In this document: positions 26,608-34,792 of the stretch, one piece after another
How positions within the stretch are numbered: position 1 is the first letter of the stretch
Layout: each line of letters opens with the position of its first letter
Source: Vulcanimicrobiota bacterium
Lineage (GTDB): Bacteria; Pseudomonadota; Gammaproteobacteria; Xanthomonadales; Rhodanobacteraceae
DNA: 62,083 nucleotides
Reading direction: 5' to 3'
Assembly: GCA_903970555.1 (NCBI GenBank)
Contig: CAJCJD010000207.1
Span: 1 to 62,083, forward strand
The notes under the pieces: model-generated
Database searches by the model: none
The model's input: the letters and a program-made list of their open reading frames with translations, nothing else
Told to the model about the DNA's origin: nothing
Translations under genes and position numbers: made by a program

Positions 26608-27117
26608 ATGTCGGACATCTACACCGCCATCGTCGACATCAGCCACGCGCCACTTGATCCTGCTGCAGCGCTGGATTTCGTATCCGATCCACGCTTCGGT
26701 GGCATCGCTACGTTTATCGGTCGTGTACGCCAACACAATCTAGGCCGGGCGGTTACCGGCGTCAGTTACGACTTGTTCGAGCCGCTGGCGCTGCGTACTT
26801 TCCAGGAGATCGCTGAACGTGCACGCGAGGAAGTGGGCGGTCCATTGAAACTGTATATCGCGCACGCCAAAGGCCATCTGCGCATTGGCGACTTGGCGGT
26901 TGTTATCGCCGCCGCCACGCCGCATCGCGATGAAGCTTTTCGCGCCTGTCGTTTTGCGATCGAGGCCGTGAAGCACAAGGCGCCGATCTGGAAACAGGAG
27001 CATTACGTCGATGGTGACAGCGCATGGAGCGAAGGTTGCTCCCTGTGCGAAGAACATCGCGAAGCCGAACGGCTCGCCGCGAACCACGGCGGGGACACGC
27101 ATGGACACGGCCGCTGA
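26608..27117 (+). CDS. moaE: Molybdopterin synthase catalytic subunit MoaE
   Basis: 169 residues. GGIATFIGRVRQHN, YDLFEPLAL, AHAKGHLRIGDLAVVIA and the catalytic-region motif KHKAPIWKQE with two lysines are all present. With MoaD it converts cPMP to molybdopterin. A C-terminal extension of about 20 residues (with EGCSLCEEH and HGGDTHGHGR) goes beyond the usual end, with Cys and His that might bind metal; this is unexplained. It overlaps mobA by 17 bases. Confidence 0.93.
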   Translation: MSDIYTAIVDISHAPLDPAAALDFVSDPRFGGIATFIGRVRQHNLGRAVTGVSYDLFEPLALRTFQEIAERAREEVGGPLKLYIAHAKGHLRIGDLAVVIAAATPHRDEAFRACRFAIEAVKHKAPIWKQEHYVDGDSAWSEGCSLCEEHREAERLAANHGGDTHGHGR

Positions 27118-27670
27118 GCCAACGCACTGTATCGGCGTCGTGCTCGCTGGCGGGCGCTCCTCGCGCATGGGACGCGACAAGGCTTTGCTGCCGTGGAAAG
27201 GTCGACCTTTAATCGAACACCAGATCGCATTGCTCCAGGCCGCTGGCGTGGATAACGTTCGAATTAGCGGCGATCGCCCGGATTACCAAGGCATTGCCGA
27301 CCCCACCGCACACGCAGGACCACTAGGCGGCATCGCCGGCATCGCCGCCGCTAGCCAGGATGGCGAGCTACTGATCATCCCCGTCGATATGCCTCGTTTG
27401 CAGCCATCCTTGCTGCGGCGCCTAATGACGGAAGCGACACAATTGGGCTGCACCCACTTCATTGACCATGTGCTGCCGATGCGACTACGTTTGGATGCCG
27501 ATTGCCGTGCAACGCTAGCGGCACTCATGGCAGCCGAAGATGACCGCGCTCGTTCGCTGCGTGCCTTGCAGGAACGCGTAGGCATCAACGAAATCAGCCT
27601 AAACGCCGATGAAGCCAAACAACTGCTCGACTGCAATACCGAGGAAACCTGGCGCGAGGTATGTCCATGA
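27101..27670 (+). CDS. mobA: Molybdenum cofactor guanylyltransferase MobA
   Basis: 189 residues. The nucleotidyltransferase signature VVLAGGRSSRMGRDKALLPW starts at about residue 13, followed by RPLIEHQIALL and the metal-binding Asp in IIPVDMP. It attaches GMP to Moco to form the MGD form needed by DMSO-reductase family enzymes such as the FdsA encoded nearby. The ATG at 27101 lies inside the end of moaE; upstream in-frame codons would add non-family sequence. It overlaps the next gene by ATGA. Confidence 0.93.
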   Translation: MDTAAEPTHCIGVVLAGGRSSRMGRDKALLPWKGRPLIEHQIALLQAAGVDNVRISGDRPDYQGIADPTAHAGPLGGIAGIAAASQDGELLIIPVDMPRLQPSLLRRLMTEATQLGCTHFIDHVLPMRLRLDADCRATLAALMAAEDDRARSLRALQERVGINEISLNADEAKQLLDCNTEETWREVCP

Positions 27671-28023
27671 GAGTGCAGATGGAAGGCCAGACACTTCGAC
27701 TTCGCATCGATGAAGCTGAACTCGCGCAACTGCTTGCGGGCAGCAGCGCGGAGAACCGCACGTGCTTGCCCGATGGCCGCATCGAGACCCAGCAGCTCCG
27801 TCTCGCTGCACGCCTGGACTGGCAACGCGACGGCGCGACCTGGCGCATTGACCTGCCCCAGGCTGAGGTACTCGCCTTAAGCGCACGCCTGCCGTCGCGT
27901 GAAGGCCTACACTTCGACTTGCCGACGCCGAACGATGCGACTCTGCAAATAGCGTTCGACGTCGATGTACGCGACAGCACTCGCCGACGTATGCATAAGC
28001 CTTCCGAAGGAGATGCGACATGA
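27667..28023 (+). CDS. Small protein of unknown function in the molybdenum operon
   Basis: 118 residues, soluble, no signal. It begins MRVQMEGQTLRLRIDEAELA and continues with alternating strands; the N-terminus recalls the DUF7009-like pattern (KIRI-x-GNSIRLRL). It sits between mobA and modA with ATGA overlaps on both sides, so it is co-translated with Moco synthesis and molybdate uptake genes. That suggests a role in molybdenum handling, for example a cytoplasmic accessory or sensor, but no catalytic or metal-binding motif is obvious. No Cys in a paired motif is seen. Confidence 0.75.
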   Translation: MRVQMEGQTLRLRIDEAELAQLLAGSSAENRTCLPDGRIETQQLRLAARLDWQRDGATWRIDLPQAEVLALSARLPSREGLHFDLPTPNDATLQIAFDVDVRDSTRRRMHKPSEGDAT

Positions 28024-28934
28024 GCGTCCTAAAACGCTGTATGGCTTTGCTGGTTTTAGCTGCCGTAGCCTTTTGCACAACAACCGTTGCTACCGAACCC
28101 GATCCTGTACTGCGTGTGGCGTATGCCGGCTCCATGGGCGTGGTGATGGATGGCGCTGCGGGCCCCACATTCGCGCAGACCCATCACGCAAGCTATCAGG
28201 GCATCGGCCAAGGATCGTACGCGCTGGCACATTTGTTGGCTGCACATCAGCTGCAAGCAGACGTGTTTGTCACCATCACTCCCGGACCGGTGCAGGTTCT
28301 GCAGCAGGCCGGGCTCGTCAGTCATGCGATGCCCGTTGCGAGCACACAGATGGTCGTTACGTATAGCCCGAACAGCCACTTTGCCGCCGACTTTGCTGCT
28401 GCCGCCCGTGGCGAAAAAAAGTGGTACGACGTATTGAGCGAACCCGGATTGCGCCTGGGCCGCACCGATCCGGCCATCGATCCGCAGGGCGCCAATGTGC
28501 TGCTGACCCTGCAGTTAGCGGCAAATTATTACCACCGCCCCGATCTGTTGAAGACCATCGCCGGCGCGCCGCAGAACGCCACGCAAATCTTCACCGAGCC
28601 ATCTTTGCTCTCGCGCATGGAAGCAGGCCAGATCGATGCCACGATCGGCTATCTCAGTGCCGCACAGTCGCATCACCTTCCCACGATTGCCCTGCCCGAT
28701 GAAATCAACCTCGGCGACCCAACGATGCAAGCGACGTGGTACGACAAAGCCTCCGTCACCCTCGACAACGGCAAGACGCTGCACGTGCAACCGTTAGTGT
28801 TCTACGCCGCAGTGCTCGGCAATGCGCAACAGCCGGCATTGGCGCAGGACTTCGTATCGTTCCTGCAAGGGCCGCAGGGGCAAGCCCTCTTTCACGATCA
28901 TGGCTACAGCCCGCCCCGCGGCGCCGGCCTATGA
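28020..28934 (+). CDS. modA: Molybdate/tungstate ABC transporter substrate-binding protein (ModA/WtpA type)
   Basis: 304 residues with a signal peptide (cleavage near AFCTTTVA). VAYAGSMGVVMDG, GQGSYALAHLLAA, ADVFVTITPGPVQVL and RLGRTDPAIDPQGANVL fit the oxyanion-binding family, closer to the WtpA/archaeal type than to E. coli ModA. It would capture molybdate or tungstate in the periplasm for ModBC. The start overlaps the preceding stop (ATGA), and an eight-codon frame links its stop to modB. Confidence 0.88.
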   Translation: MSVLKRCMALLVLAAVAFCTTTVATEPDPVLRVAYAGSMGVVMDGAAGPTFAQTHHASYQGIGQGSYALAHLLAAHQLQADVFVTITPGPVQVLQQAGLVSHAMPVASTQMVVTYSPNSHFAADFAAAARGEKKWYDVLSEPGLRLGRTDPAIDPQGANVLLTLQLAANYYHRPDLLKTIAGAPQNATQIFTEPSLLSRMEAGQIDATIGYLSAAQSHHLPTIALPDEINLGDPTMQATWYDKASVTLDNGKTLHVQPLVFYAAVLGNAQQPALAQDFVSFLQGPQGQALFHDHGYSPPRGAGL

Positions 28935-28957
28935 GTCACGCCTGGATGCAGGCATGA
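28931..28957 (+). other. Eight-codon bridging frame between modA and modB
   Basis: ATG 28931 overlaps the modA stop as ATGA and reads MSHAWMQA, ending in TGA 28955-28957, which overlaps the modB ATG (28954) again as ATGA. It could hand ribosomes from modA to modB by two re-initiations. It may also be chance. Confidence 0.35.
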
Positions 28958-29727
28958 ACGCTGCCACGCATCGCTCGCGACTCCCCGCCGCGATCAGCGT
29001 ATTCACCTTGCTTCTGTTGATCGCGCCGTTCGTGGGTCTTGCGCTGGTGACGCACTGGCTCGACTTCCACTTTGCCGAGGGCGACGGCGGCGCGATCGCT
29101 GTTTCGCTCGGTTATAGCCTGCTGGCATTGATCCTAATCATTGCGCTCGGCACGCCACTGGCGTGGTGGCTCGCAAGGCATCCGTTGCGCGGCAAATGGC
29201 TGATCGATGCCGTACTCCTGTTGGCGCTGCTGACACCACCACTCGCCATGGGCCTGCTATTGGCATCGATGTATGGCCCGTACGGACCTGCTGGCCATCT
29301 GCTTGAGCGCGCGGGGCTGATACTTACCAACTCTGCGCCGGCGTTCGTCATGGCACAGTTCTATAGCGCATTGCCCTACTACGTGATCGCTGCGCGCGCC
29401 GCCTTCGAAGGCGTTCCGCGTGAGCTGGAACAAATCGCCCTTACCCTCGGTCACTCGCCCTGGCGCAGCTTCGTCCATGTGAGCCTGCCACTTGCTCGCC
29501 TCGGCCTGGCCGCCGCTGTGGCGCTCGCGTGGGTGCGTGCGCTGGGTGAATTCGGCGTGGTGCTGATCGTGGCCTATTACCCGCAAGGCATTCCCGTGAA
29601 GCTGTGGGTAAACCTGCAAAACATCGGTTTGAATGCGGTGTATCCGCTGCTTTGGATATTTTTCCTGGTGGCGATGCCGTTGCCGTTGATACTCGGCCTC
29701 GCGGCACGTCGACGACGGTTGATCTGA
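28954..29727 (+). CDS. modB: Molybdate ABC transporter permease ModB
   Basis: 257 residues with about six membrane helices. The coupling-loop motif is EQIALTLGHSPWRSFVHVSLP (near residue 155) followed by ALAWVRALGEFGVVLIVAYYP, as in ModB/WtpB permeases. It would move molybdate across the inner membrane. Start ATG 28954 is preceded by an eight-codon frame; upstream in-frame starts within modA are possible. The stop and the modC start share one base (TGATG). Confidence 0.9.
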   Translation: MNAATHRSRLPAAISVFTLLLLIAPFVGLALVTHWLDFHFAEGDGGAIAVSLGYSLLALILIIALGTPLAWWLARHPLRGKWLIDAVLLLALLTPPLAMGLLLASMYGPYGPAGHLLERAGLILTNSAPAFVMAQFYSALPYYVIAARAAFEGVPRELEQIALTLGHSPWRSFVHVSLPLARLGLAAAVALAWVRALGEFGVVLIVAYYPQGIPVKLWVNLQNIGLNAVYPLLWIFFLVAMPLPLILGLAARRRRLI

Positions 29728-30716
29728 TGCGCATCGACTATGCGATTGAACATCCTGTTGCTCTACATGCAGCGTTCGATGTTGAAGGTTTTACCGTGCT
29801 TCTCGGCGCGAGCGGCGAAGGCAAGTCGATGCTGCTGCGCGCTATCGCCGGGCTGATCCCGGCAAAAGGCGAACCCTTCGGTGGAATGCCTGCGCAAGAT
29901 CGCGCAGTGGGTTATCTGCCCCAAGGCTATGCGCTATTTCCACATCTGAATGCATGGCAGAACGTTGCCTTTGCATTGCGCGGTCCACAACGCCGCGAAC
30001 ATGCGATGCAATTGCTTGAACGCGTGCATATGGCTGAATTCGCCGAGCGTTATCCATTGACATTGTCCGGCGGTCAACAGCAGCGTGTCGCGCTGGCCCG
30101 CGCGCTGGCAAGGAAACCCCAGCTGCTGTTGTTGGATGAACCCACCTCGGCACTGGATCCGGTCACGCGCGATGACGTGATCGCGGAGCTGATTGCCGAG
30201 GTTCACGACTTCGGCATTCCCGCGCTTGCAGTCAGTCACGATCCCCAACTTGCAGCGGTCGCCGACCGACTGGTGCTGATGCATGGTCGTCGCATTATCC
30301 AGATCGGCACACCGCAAGTGCTCTATGCGAACCCGATCAGCGGTGCCGCAGCGCGGTTGCTTGGATATCGCAACGTGCATCGAGGACATATCGAAGGCAC
30401 CCCTAGCGCGCCACGATTGATGTGGCCTGATGGTGGCACTTCGTTTCCAATTGAGGGCCACGCACCCATCGGAGCGAACGTCGATTGGATGATCGATCCG
30501 GCTGCCATTCGCATAACCGATATGCGTGACGCGCTGCCTGATGCCATTCCCGCTTCGATCGAGGTTCGCCACGTGAATGGCCGCATCACACAACTAGGGC
30601 TCCGTTGCGGACTTGCGCGTTTGTGGGCAACGGTGCCTGATGGGATGCAGGTGCCAGAATCACTCGCGGTGCATCTGTCACCCAAAGCCATTCGTTGCTG
30701 GGCGCGAGACGTTTGA
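29727..30716 (+). CDS. modC: Molybdate ABC transporter ATP-binding protein ModC
   Basis: 329 residues. Walker A LLGASGEGKSM, Q-loop YLPQGYALFPHL, signature LSGGQQQRVALARALA, Walker B LLLLDEPTSALD and the switch His in AVSHDPQL are present. The region after residue 220 is a C-terminal accessory domain, probably TOBE-like oxyanion-sensing, as in ModC. It ends the molybdenum operon. Its stop lies directly before a REP-like palindrome and faces the converging fds operon. Confidence 0.92.
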   Translation: MRIDYAIEHPVALHAAFDVEGFTVLLGASGEGKSMLLRAIAGLIPAKGEPFGGMPAQDRAVGYLPQGYALFPHLNAWQNVAFALRGPQRREHAMQLLERVHMAEFAERYPLTLSGGQQQRVALARALARKPQLLLLDEPTSALDPVTRDDVIAELIAEVHDFGIPALAVSHDPQLAAVADRLVLMHGRRIIQIGTPQVLYANPISGAAARLLGYRNVHRGHIEGTPSAPRLMWPDGGTSFPIEGHAPIGANVDWMIDPAAIRITDMRDALPDAIPASIEVRHVNGRITQLGLRCGLARLWATVPDGMQVPESLAVHLSPKAIRCWARDV

Positions 30717-30717
30717 C

Positions 30718-30809
30718 CGTCGTCCTAGCGAAAGCCGGGACCTAGCGCCTCGCTTCACAAGTATATAAATGGCCAAAGACACTGGGTCCCGGCTTTCGCC
30801 GGGACGACG
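30718..30809. repeat. REP-like palindromic element between modC and fdsD
   Basis: The left arm (30718-30745, CGTCGTCCTAGCGAAAGCCG...) pairs imperfectly with the right arm (30782-30809, ...CGGCTTTCGCCGGGACGACG) around a 36-bp centre. The core GCGAAAGCCGGGAC and its complement recur in intergenic palindromes of Xanthomonadaceae and relatives, from general knowledge. It sits between two converging operons, where such elements often stabilise or terminate transcripts. Confidence 0.8.
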
Positions 30810-30815
30810 AGTGAG

Positions 30816-31061
30816 TTATTGGCGATTCAGCGCGACAGATTTGCTATCCAGCTCCGACAACTTCTCAACTCCCCTCTTCGCCAGCGGCTCCAACCCCTCG
30901 CCTCCTGCCGCGAGGTGCGCCACGATCTTCTTACGCATCCCCGGCTCCCAGAATTTCTTGAGGTGATCGGCAATCGACGCCGCACCCGCCGCGTGATCCG
31001 AATCCGCCGCGAAGTAGTGACTGATATCGTTAACCATGGTCACAAGGCGTTCGATGTTCAC
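30816..31061 (-). CDS. fdsD: NAD-dependent formate dehydrogenase delta subunit FdsD
   Basis: 81 residues; MNIERLVTMVNDISHYFAAD and IADHLKKFWEPGMRKKI are typical of the FdsD family (PF11390). It is a small subunit of the soluble molybdenum formate dehydrogenase, needed for activity in related systems although its exact role is unclear. Its start overlaps the fdhD stop by four bases and it is the last gene of the operon. Confidence 0.92.
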   Translation of the reverse strand: MNIERLVTMVNDISHYFAADSDHAAGAASIADHLKKFWEPGMRKKIVAHLAAGGEGLEPLAKRGVEKLSELDSKSVALNRQ

Positions 31062-31906
31062 GCACTGGCTCCGGCGGCGTGCAGCAACCGCTGTGGATGA
31101 GTGTAGATGACGTAACTGCCTGGACGCGCGAATCCCACCAGAGTGAGGCCCGTGTTTTCGGCGAGATGAATCGCCAACGCGGTCGGCGCAGAAATCGCAG
31201 CCATAAGCGTGATGCCCGCACTGGCCGCCTTCGTCACCATTTCGTAGCTTGCGCGACTTGTCACCACTAAAAAACCTTTCTGCGGATCAACGTCAGCCTT
31301 GACCATCGCGCCGATCAACTTGTCCAGGGCATTGTGTCGTCCTACATCTTCGCGAACGATGGCGATCGCGCCGTCGATACCAACCCACGCTGCCGCATGC
31401 ACCGAACCGGTTGCTGTGTTGACGGGCTGCGAGGCGCGAAGCGAATCAAGTGCGCGCTCTAGTGATGCCGCTTCGATTTTCGGACCCTGCCCTACTGGGG
31501 ATGGATGACGCACCGCATCCTCAAGCATGCGCGCACCACACAATCCACAACCGCTGCGACCAGGAAGCAAGCGCTCGCCACCCTTACCGGCGCGATTTTC
31601 CACCGTCGTCGACGCGACACGCATCGCCAGCTCAACGCCTTCCAAGCGTGGATTCACCTCGACGGACTGCAATTCTTCGGGAGTCCCGATCAATCCCTCG
31701 CTCAGCGAGAAGCCCAACGCAAAGTCTTCCAGATCCAGCGGCGTGACCATCATGACGGCGAAAGGCACGTCGTTGTAGATCATCGCTACCGGCACCTCCT
31801 CGGTGATCGCGTCGTTCAATTGCTCGTGTTCGCCATGGCGATAGCGATCCACGCGACGCGTCACATATCCATGACCGATCGATGTATCAGGGCGTTTCGG
31901 TAGCAT
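31058..31906 (-). CDS. fdhD: Formate dehydrogenase accessory sulfurtransferase FdhD
   Basis: 282 residues. The sulfur-relay motif is GRSGCGLCGA (Cys120, Cys123), with NDVPFAVMMVTP, EDVGRHNALDKLIG and TSRASYEMVTKAASAGI as further family blocks. FdhD transfers sulfur to the Moco of formate dehydrogenase before insertion. The gene overlaps the end of fdsA by 20 bases and fdsD by four, so production is coupled to its client. Both Cys are intact. Confidence 0.95.
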   Translation of the reverse strand: MLPKRPDTSIGHGYVTRRVDRYRHGEHEQLNDAITEEVPVAMIYNDVPFAVMMVTPLDLEDFALGFSLSEGLIGTPEELQSVEVNPRLEGVELAMRVASTTVENRAGKGGERLLPGRSGCGLCGARMLEDAVRHPSPVGQGPKIEAASLERALDSLRASQPVNTATGSVHAAAWVGIDGAIAIVREDVGRHNALDKLIGAMVKADVDPQKGFLVVTSRASYEMVTKAASAGITLMAAISAPTALAIHLAENTGLTLVGFARPGSYVIYTHPQRLLHAAGASA

Positions 31907-34778
31907 CCAGGGACTGCTCCAGCAGGGATTGCTGTTCGTTGGAGAATGCCTGATAGCGCTTCTGCCACTCCGACGGCTGGCTGACGCGCGTGACCTGCAC
32001 GGCTGTGACTTTGTATTCAGGGCAATTCGTTGCCCAGTCCGAATTTTCGGTGGTGATGACGTTAGCGCCCGAACCTGGAAAGTGGAAGGTGGTGTATACC
32101 ACCCCAGGCTGCATGCGCTCGGAGATTCGGGCGCGCAGCACGGTCTGGCCGGCGCGACTTTCTATGCCGACCCAGTCGTCCTCGTTGATGCCCCGCTCCT
32201 CCGCATCGTGCGGGTGGATCTCCAGGCGATCTTCGTCATGCCACATCACGTTAGCGGTACGGCGTGTCTGCGCGCCGACGTTGTACTGACTCAAGATGCG
32301 CCCAGTGGTCAGAATCAATGGATGTTTGGCGTTGACCTTTTCCGACGTGGGCACATATTCGGTCAGCATGAAGCGACCCTTGCCGCGCACGAATTCATCG
32401 ACATGCATCACCGGCGTGCCGTCGGGATGCTGCTCATTGCAAGGCCATTGGATTGAGCCGAGTTGTTCGATCTTGTCGAAGCTCACACCGTGGAAGGTGG
32501 GTGTCAGCCGAGCGATCTCGTCCATGATCTCGGACGGATGCGAATAATGCATCGGATAACCCATCGCATTCGCCAGCAATTGCGTTACTTCCCAGTCGGC
32601 ATAGCGGCCTTTCGGTTCCATTACCTTGCACACGCGAGAGATGCGGCGCTCGGCGTTGGTGAAGGTGCCATCCTTTTCCAGGAACGAACAACCGGGCAGG
32701 AACACATGCGCGTACTTGGCCGTTTCGTTGAGGAACAAATCCTGTACCACCACGCATTCCATCGCCTCTAGCGCGGCAGTGACGTGCTGGGTGTTCGGAT
32801 CGGATTGGGCGATATCTTCACCTTCGATATATAGGCCCTTGAAGGTTCCATCGACGGCGGCTTCGAACATGTTTGGAATACGCAGGCCCGGCTCGTCGTG
32901 TAGATGTACGCCCCATGCCGACTCGAACGAGGCGCGCACGACTGCGTCACTAACGTGGCGATAGCCCGGAAATTCATGCGGAAAGGACCCCATATCGCAT
33001 GAACCTTGCACGTTGTTCTGACCGCGCAACGGATTTACGCCAACGCCTTTGCGACCGATATTGCCGGTGGCCATGGCAAGGTTGGCGATGCCCATCACCG
33101 CTGTGGAACCCTGCGAGTGTTCAGTGACGCCAAGGCCGTAATAGATCGCTCCGTTACCGCCGGTGGCGTACAGCCGTGCCGCGCCACGTACCAGTGCGGC
33201 AGGCACGCCCGTTTCAACCTCCATCGCTTCGGGACTGTACTTTTCCTGTGCGACAAACGCGCGCCATTTCTCGAAAGCAGCCTGCTCGCACCGCGCGGCA
33301 ACAAACGCTTCATCGACTAGGCCTTCAGTCACGATGACGTGAGCAAGCGTGTCGAGCAAAGCGACATTGGTGCCCGGCCTGAGCTTGAGGTGGTAATCGG
33401 CCTTGATATGCGGCGTGCGAACCAGATCGATGCGACGTGGGTCGACCACAATCAGCTTTGCACCAGCACGCAGCCGTTGCTTCATCTGCGAGCCGAATAC
33501 CGGATGCGCATCAGTGGGATTGGCGCCGATCACCAACACCACGTCAGTCTGCTCGATGGAATCGAAATCCTGCGTACCGGCGGATTCACCCATGGTCGCC
33601 TTCAGGCCATAGCCTGTGGGCGAATGACAGACGCGTGCACAGGTATCCACGTTGTTGTTGCCAAAGCCTGCACGGACCAGCTTCTGCACCAGATAGGTTT
33701 CTTCATTCGTGCAGCGCGACGAGGTGATGCCGCCCACTGAGAATTTCCCATAGCTGGCCTGCAACCGCTTGAACTCGCTGGCGACGTGCGCAACAGCCTC
33801 TTCCCAGCTGACAATGCGCCACGGGTCGCTGATCTTGTGCCGGATCATCGGCGTGTTGATGCGATCCGGATGCGTGGCGTAACCGATGGCGAAGCGACCC
33901 TTCACACACGAATGGCCGTGGTTTGCGTGACCATCCTTGTTTGGCACCATGCGCACGATTTCCTCACCCTTCATTTCGGCGCGGAAACTGCAGCCGACAC
34001 CGCAGTAGGCGCATGTCGTGATCACACTGTGTTCGGCTTGCCCCCGATCGATCAGCGACTTTTCCGACAAGGTTGCGGTGGGGCACGCTTGCACGCAGGC
34101 ACCGCACGACACGCACTCCGAATCGAGGAAGCGGCTGTCCTGGCTGGCGGCCACTTTCGATTCGAAACCTCGCCCCTGAATGGTCAATGCAAATGTGCCC
34201 TGCACTTCATCGCAGGCGCGTACGCAGCGTGAGCAGACGATGCACTTGGACGGGTCGAAGGTGAAGTATGGGTTGGACTCATCCTTGGCGACGAAATGCG
34301 GATTGGTTTCGCCCTGCTTCGTCTTCGCAAAAACATGATTTTCGCCATCGTAGCCGTAGCGCACTTCGCGCAATCCCACCACACCTGCCATATCTTGCAG
34401 TTCACAGTGGCCGTTCGCGGGACAGGTGAGACAATCCAGCGGATGATCGGAGATATACAGCTCCATCACGCCGCGACGGATGTCGGCCAGTTTCGGCGTC
34501 TGTGTGCTGACCTTCATACCGGCGGCCACCGGTGTGGTGCAGGAAGCGGGATAGCCTTTGCGTCCTTCAATTTCAACCAGGCAGAGACGGCAGGAACCAA
34601 AGGCCTCAAGCATGTCGGTGGCACACAGCTTCGGAATGCTGATGCCGGCCTGCGAAGCGGCGCGCATGACTGACGTGCCTTCCGGGACGCTGATGCTGCG
34701 GCCATCGATGTCCAACGTCACCAACGTATCGGACTTTACGCCGGGTGTACCGCGATCGATCTCGACAATGGACAGCAT
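31887..34778 (-). CDS. fdsA: NAD-dependent formate dehydrogenase alpha subunit FdsA (Moco and Fe-S)
   Basis: 963 residues. Order: N-terminal [2Fe-2S] (FGSCRLCLVEIEG), a His/Cys cluster (DHPLDCLTCPANGHCELQ), two ferredoxin motifs (CIVCSRCVRACDE and CVSCGACVQACP), the [4Fe-4S] of the catalytic domain (CAYCGVGCSF) and the bis-MGD domains. The active-site residue is Cys384 in ARVCHSPTGYG, a cysteine and not selenocysteine. It oxidises formate to CO2 in the cytoplasm and passes electrons to FdsB. The upstream moa-mod operon would supply its cofactor. 14 bases separate it from fdsB. Confidence 0.96.
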   Translation of the reverse strand: MLSIVEIDRGTPGVKSDTLVTLDIDGRSISVPEGTSVMRAASQAGISIPKLCATDMLEAFGSCRLCLVEIEGRKGYPASCTTPVAAGMKVSTQTPKLADIRRGVMELYISDHPLDCLTCPANGHCELQDMAGVVGLREVRYGYDGENHVFAKTKQGETNPHFVAKDESNPYFTFDPSKCIVCSRCVRACDEVQGTFALTIQGRGFESKVAASQDSRFLDSECVSCGACVQACPTATLSEKSLIDRGQAEHSVITTCAYCGVGCSFRAEMKGEEIVRMVPNKDGHANHGHSCVKGRFAIGYATHPDRINTPMIRHKISDPWRIVSWEEAVAHVASEFKRLQASYGKFSVGGITSSRCTNEETYLVQKLVRAGFGNNNVDTCARVCHSPTGYGLKATMGESAGTQDFDSIEQTDVVLVIGANPTDAHPVFGSQMKQRLRAGAKLIVVDPRRIDLVRTPHIKADYHLKLRPGTNVALLDTLAHVIVTEGLVDEAFVAARCEQAAFEKWRAFVAQEKYSPEAMEVETGVPAALVRGAARLYATGGNGAIYYGLGVTEHSQGSTAVMGIANLAMATGNIGRKGVGVNPLRGQNNVQGSCDMGSFPHEFPGYRHVSDAVVRASFESAWGVHLHDEPGLRIPNMFEAAVDGTFKGLYIEGEDIAQSDPNTQHVTAALEAMECVVVQDLFLNETAKYAHVFLPGCSFLEKDGTFTNAERRISRVCKVMEPKGRYADWEVTQLLANAMGYPMHYSHPSEIMDEIARLTPTFHGVSFDKIEQLGSIQWPCNEQHPDGTPVMHVDEFVRGKGRFMLTEYVPTSEKVNAKHPLILTTGRILSQYNVGAQTRRTANVMWHDEDRLEIHPHDAEERGINEDDWVGIESRAGQTVLRARISERMQPGVVYTTFHFPGSGANVITTENSDWATNCPEYKVTAVQVTRVSQPSEWQKRYQAFSNEQQSLLEQSLDATETP

Positions 34779-34792
34779 GATGCCTTACCTCC

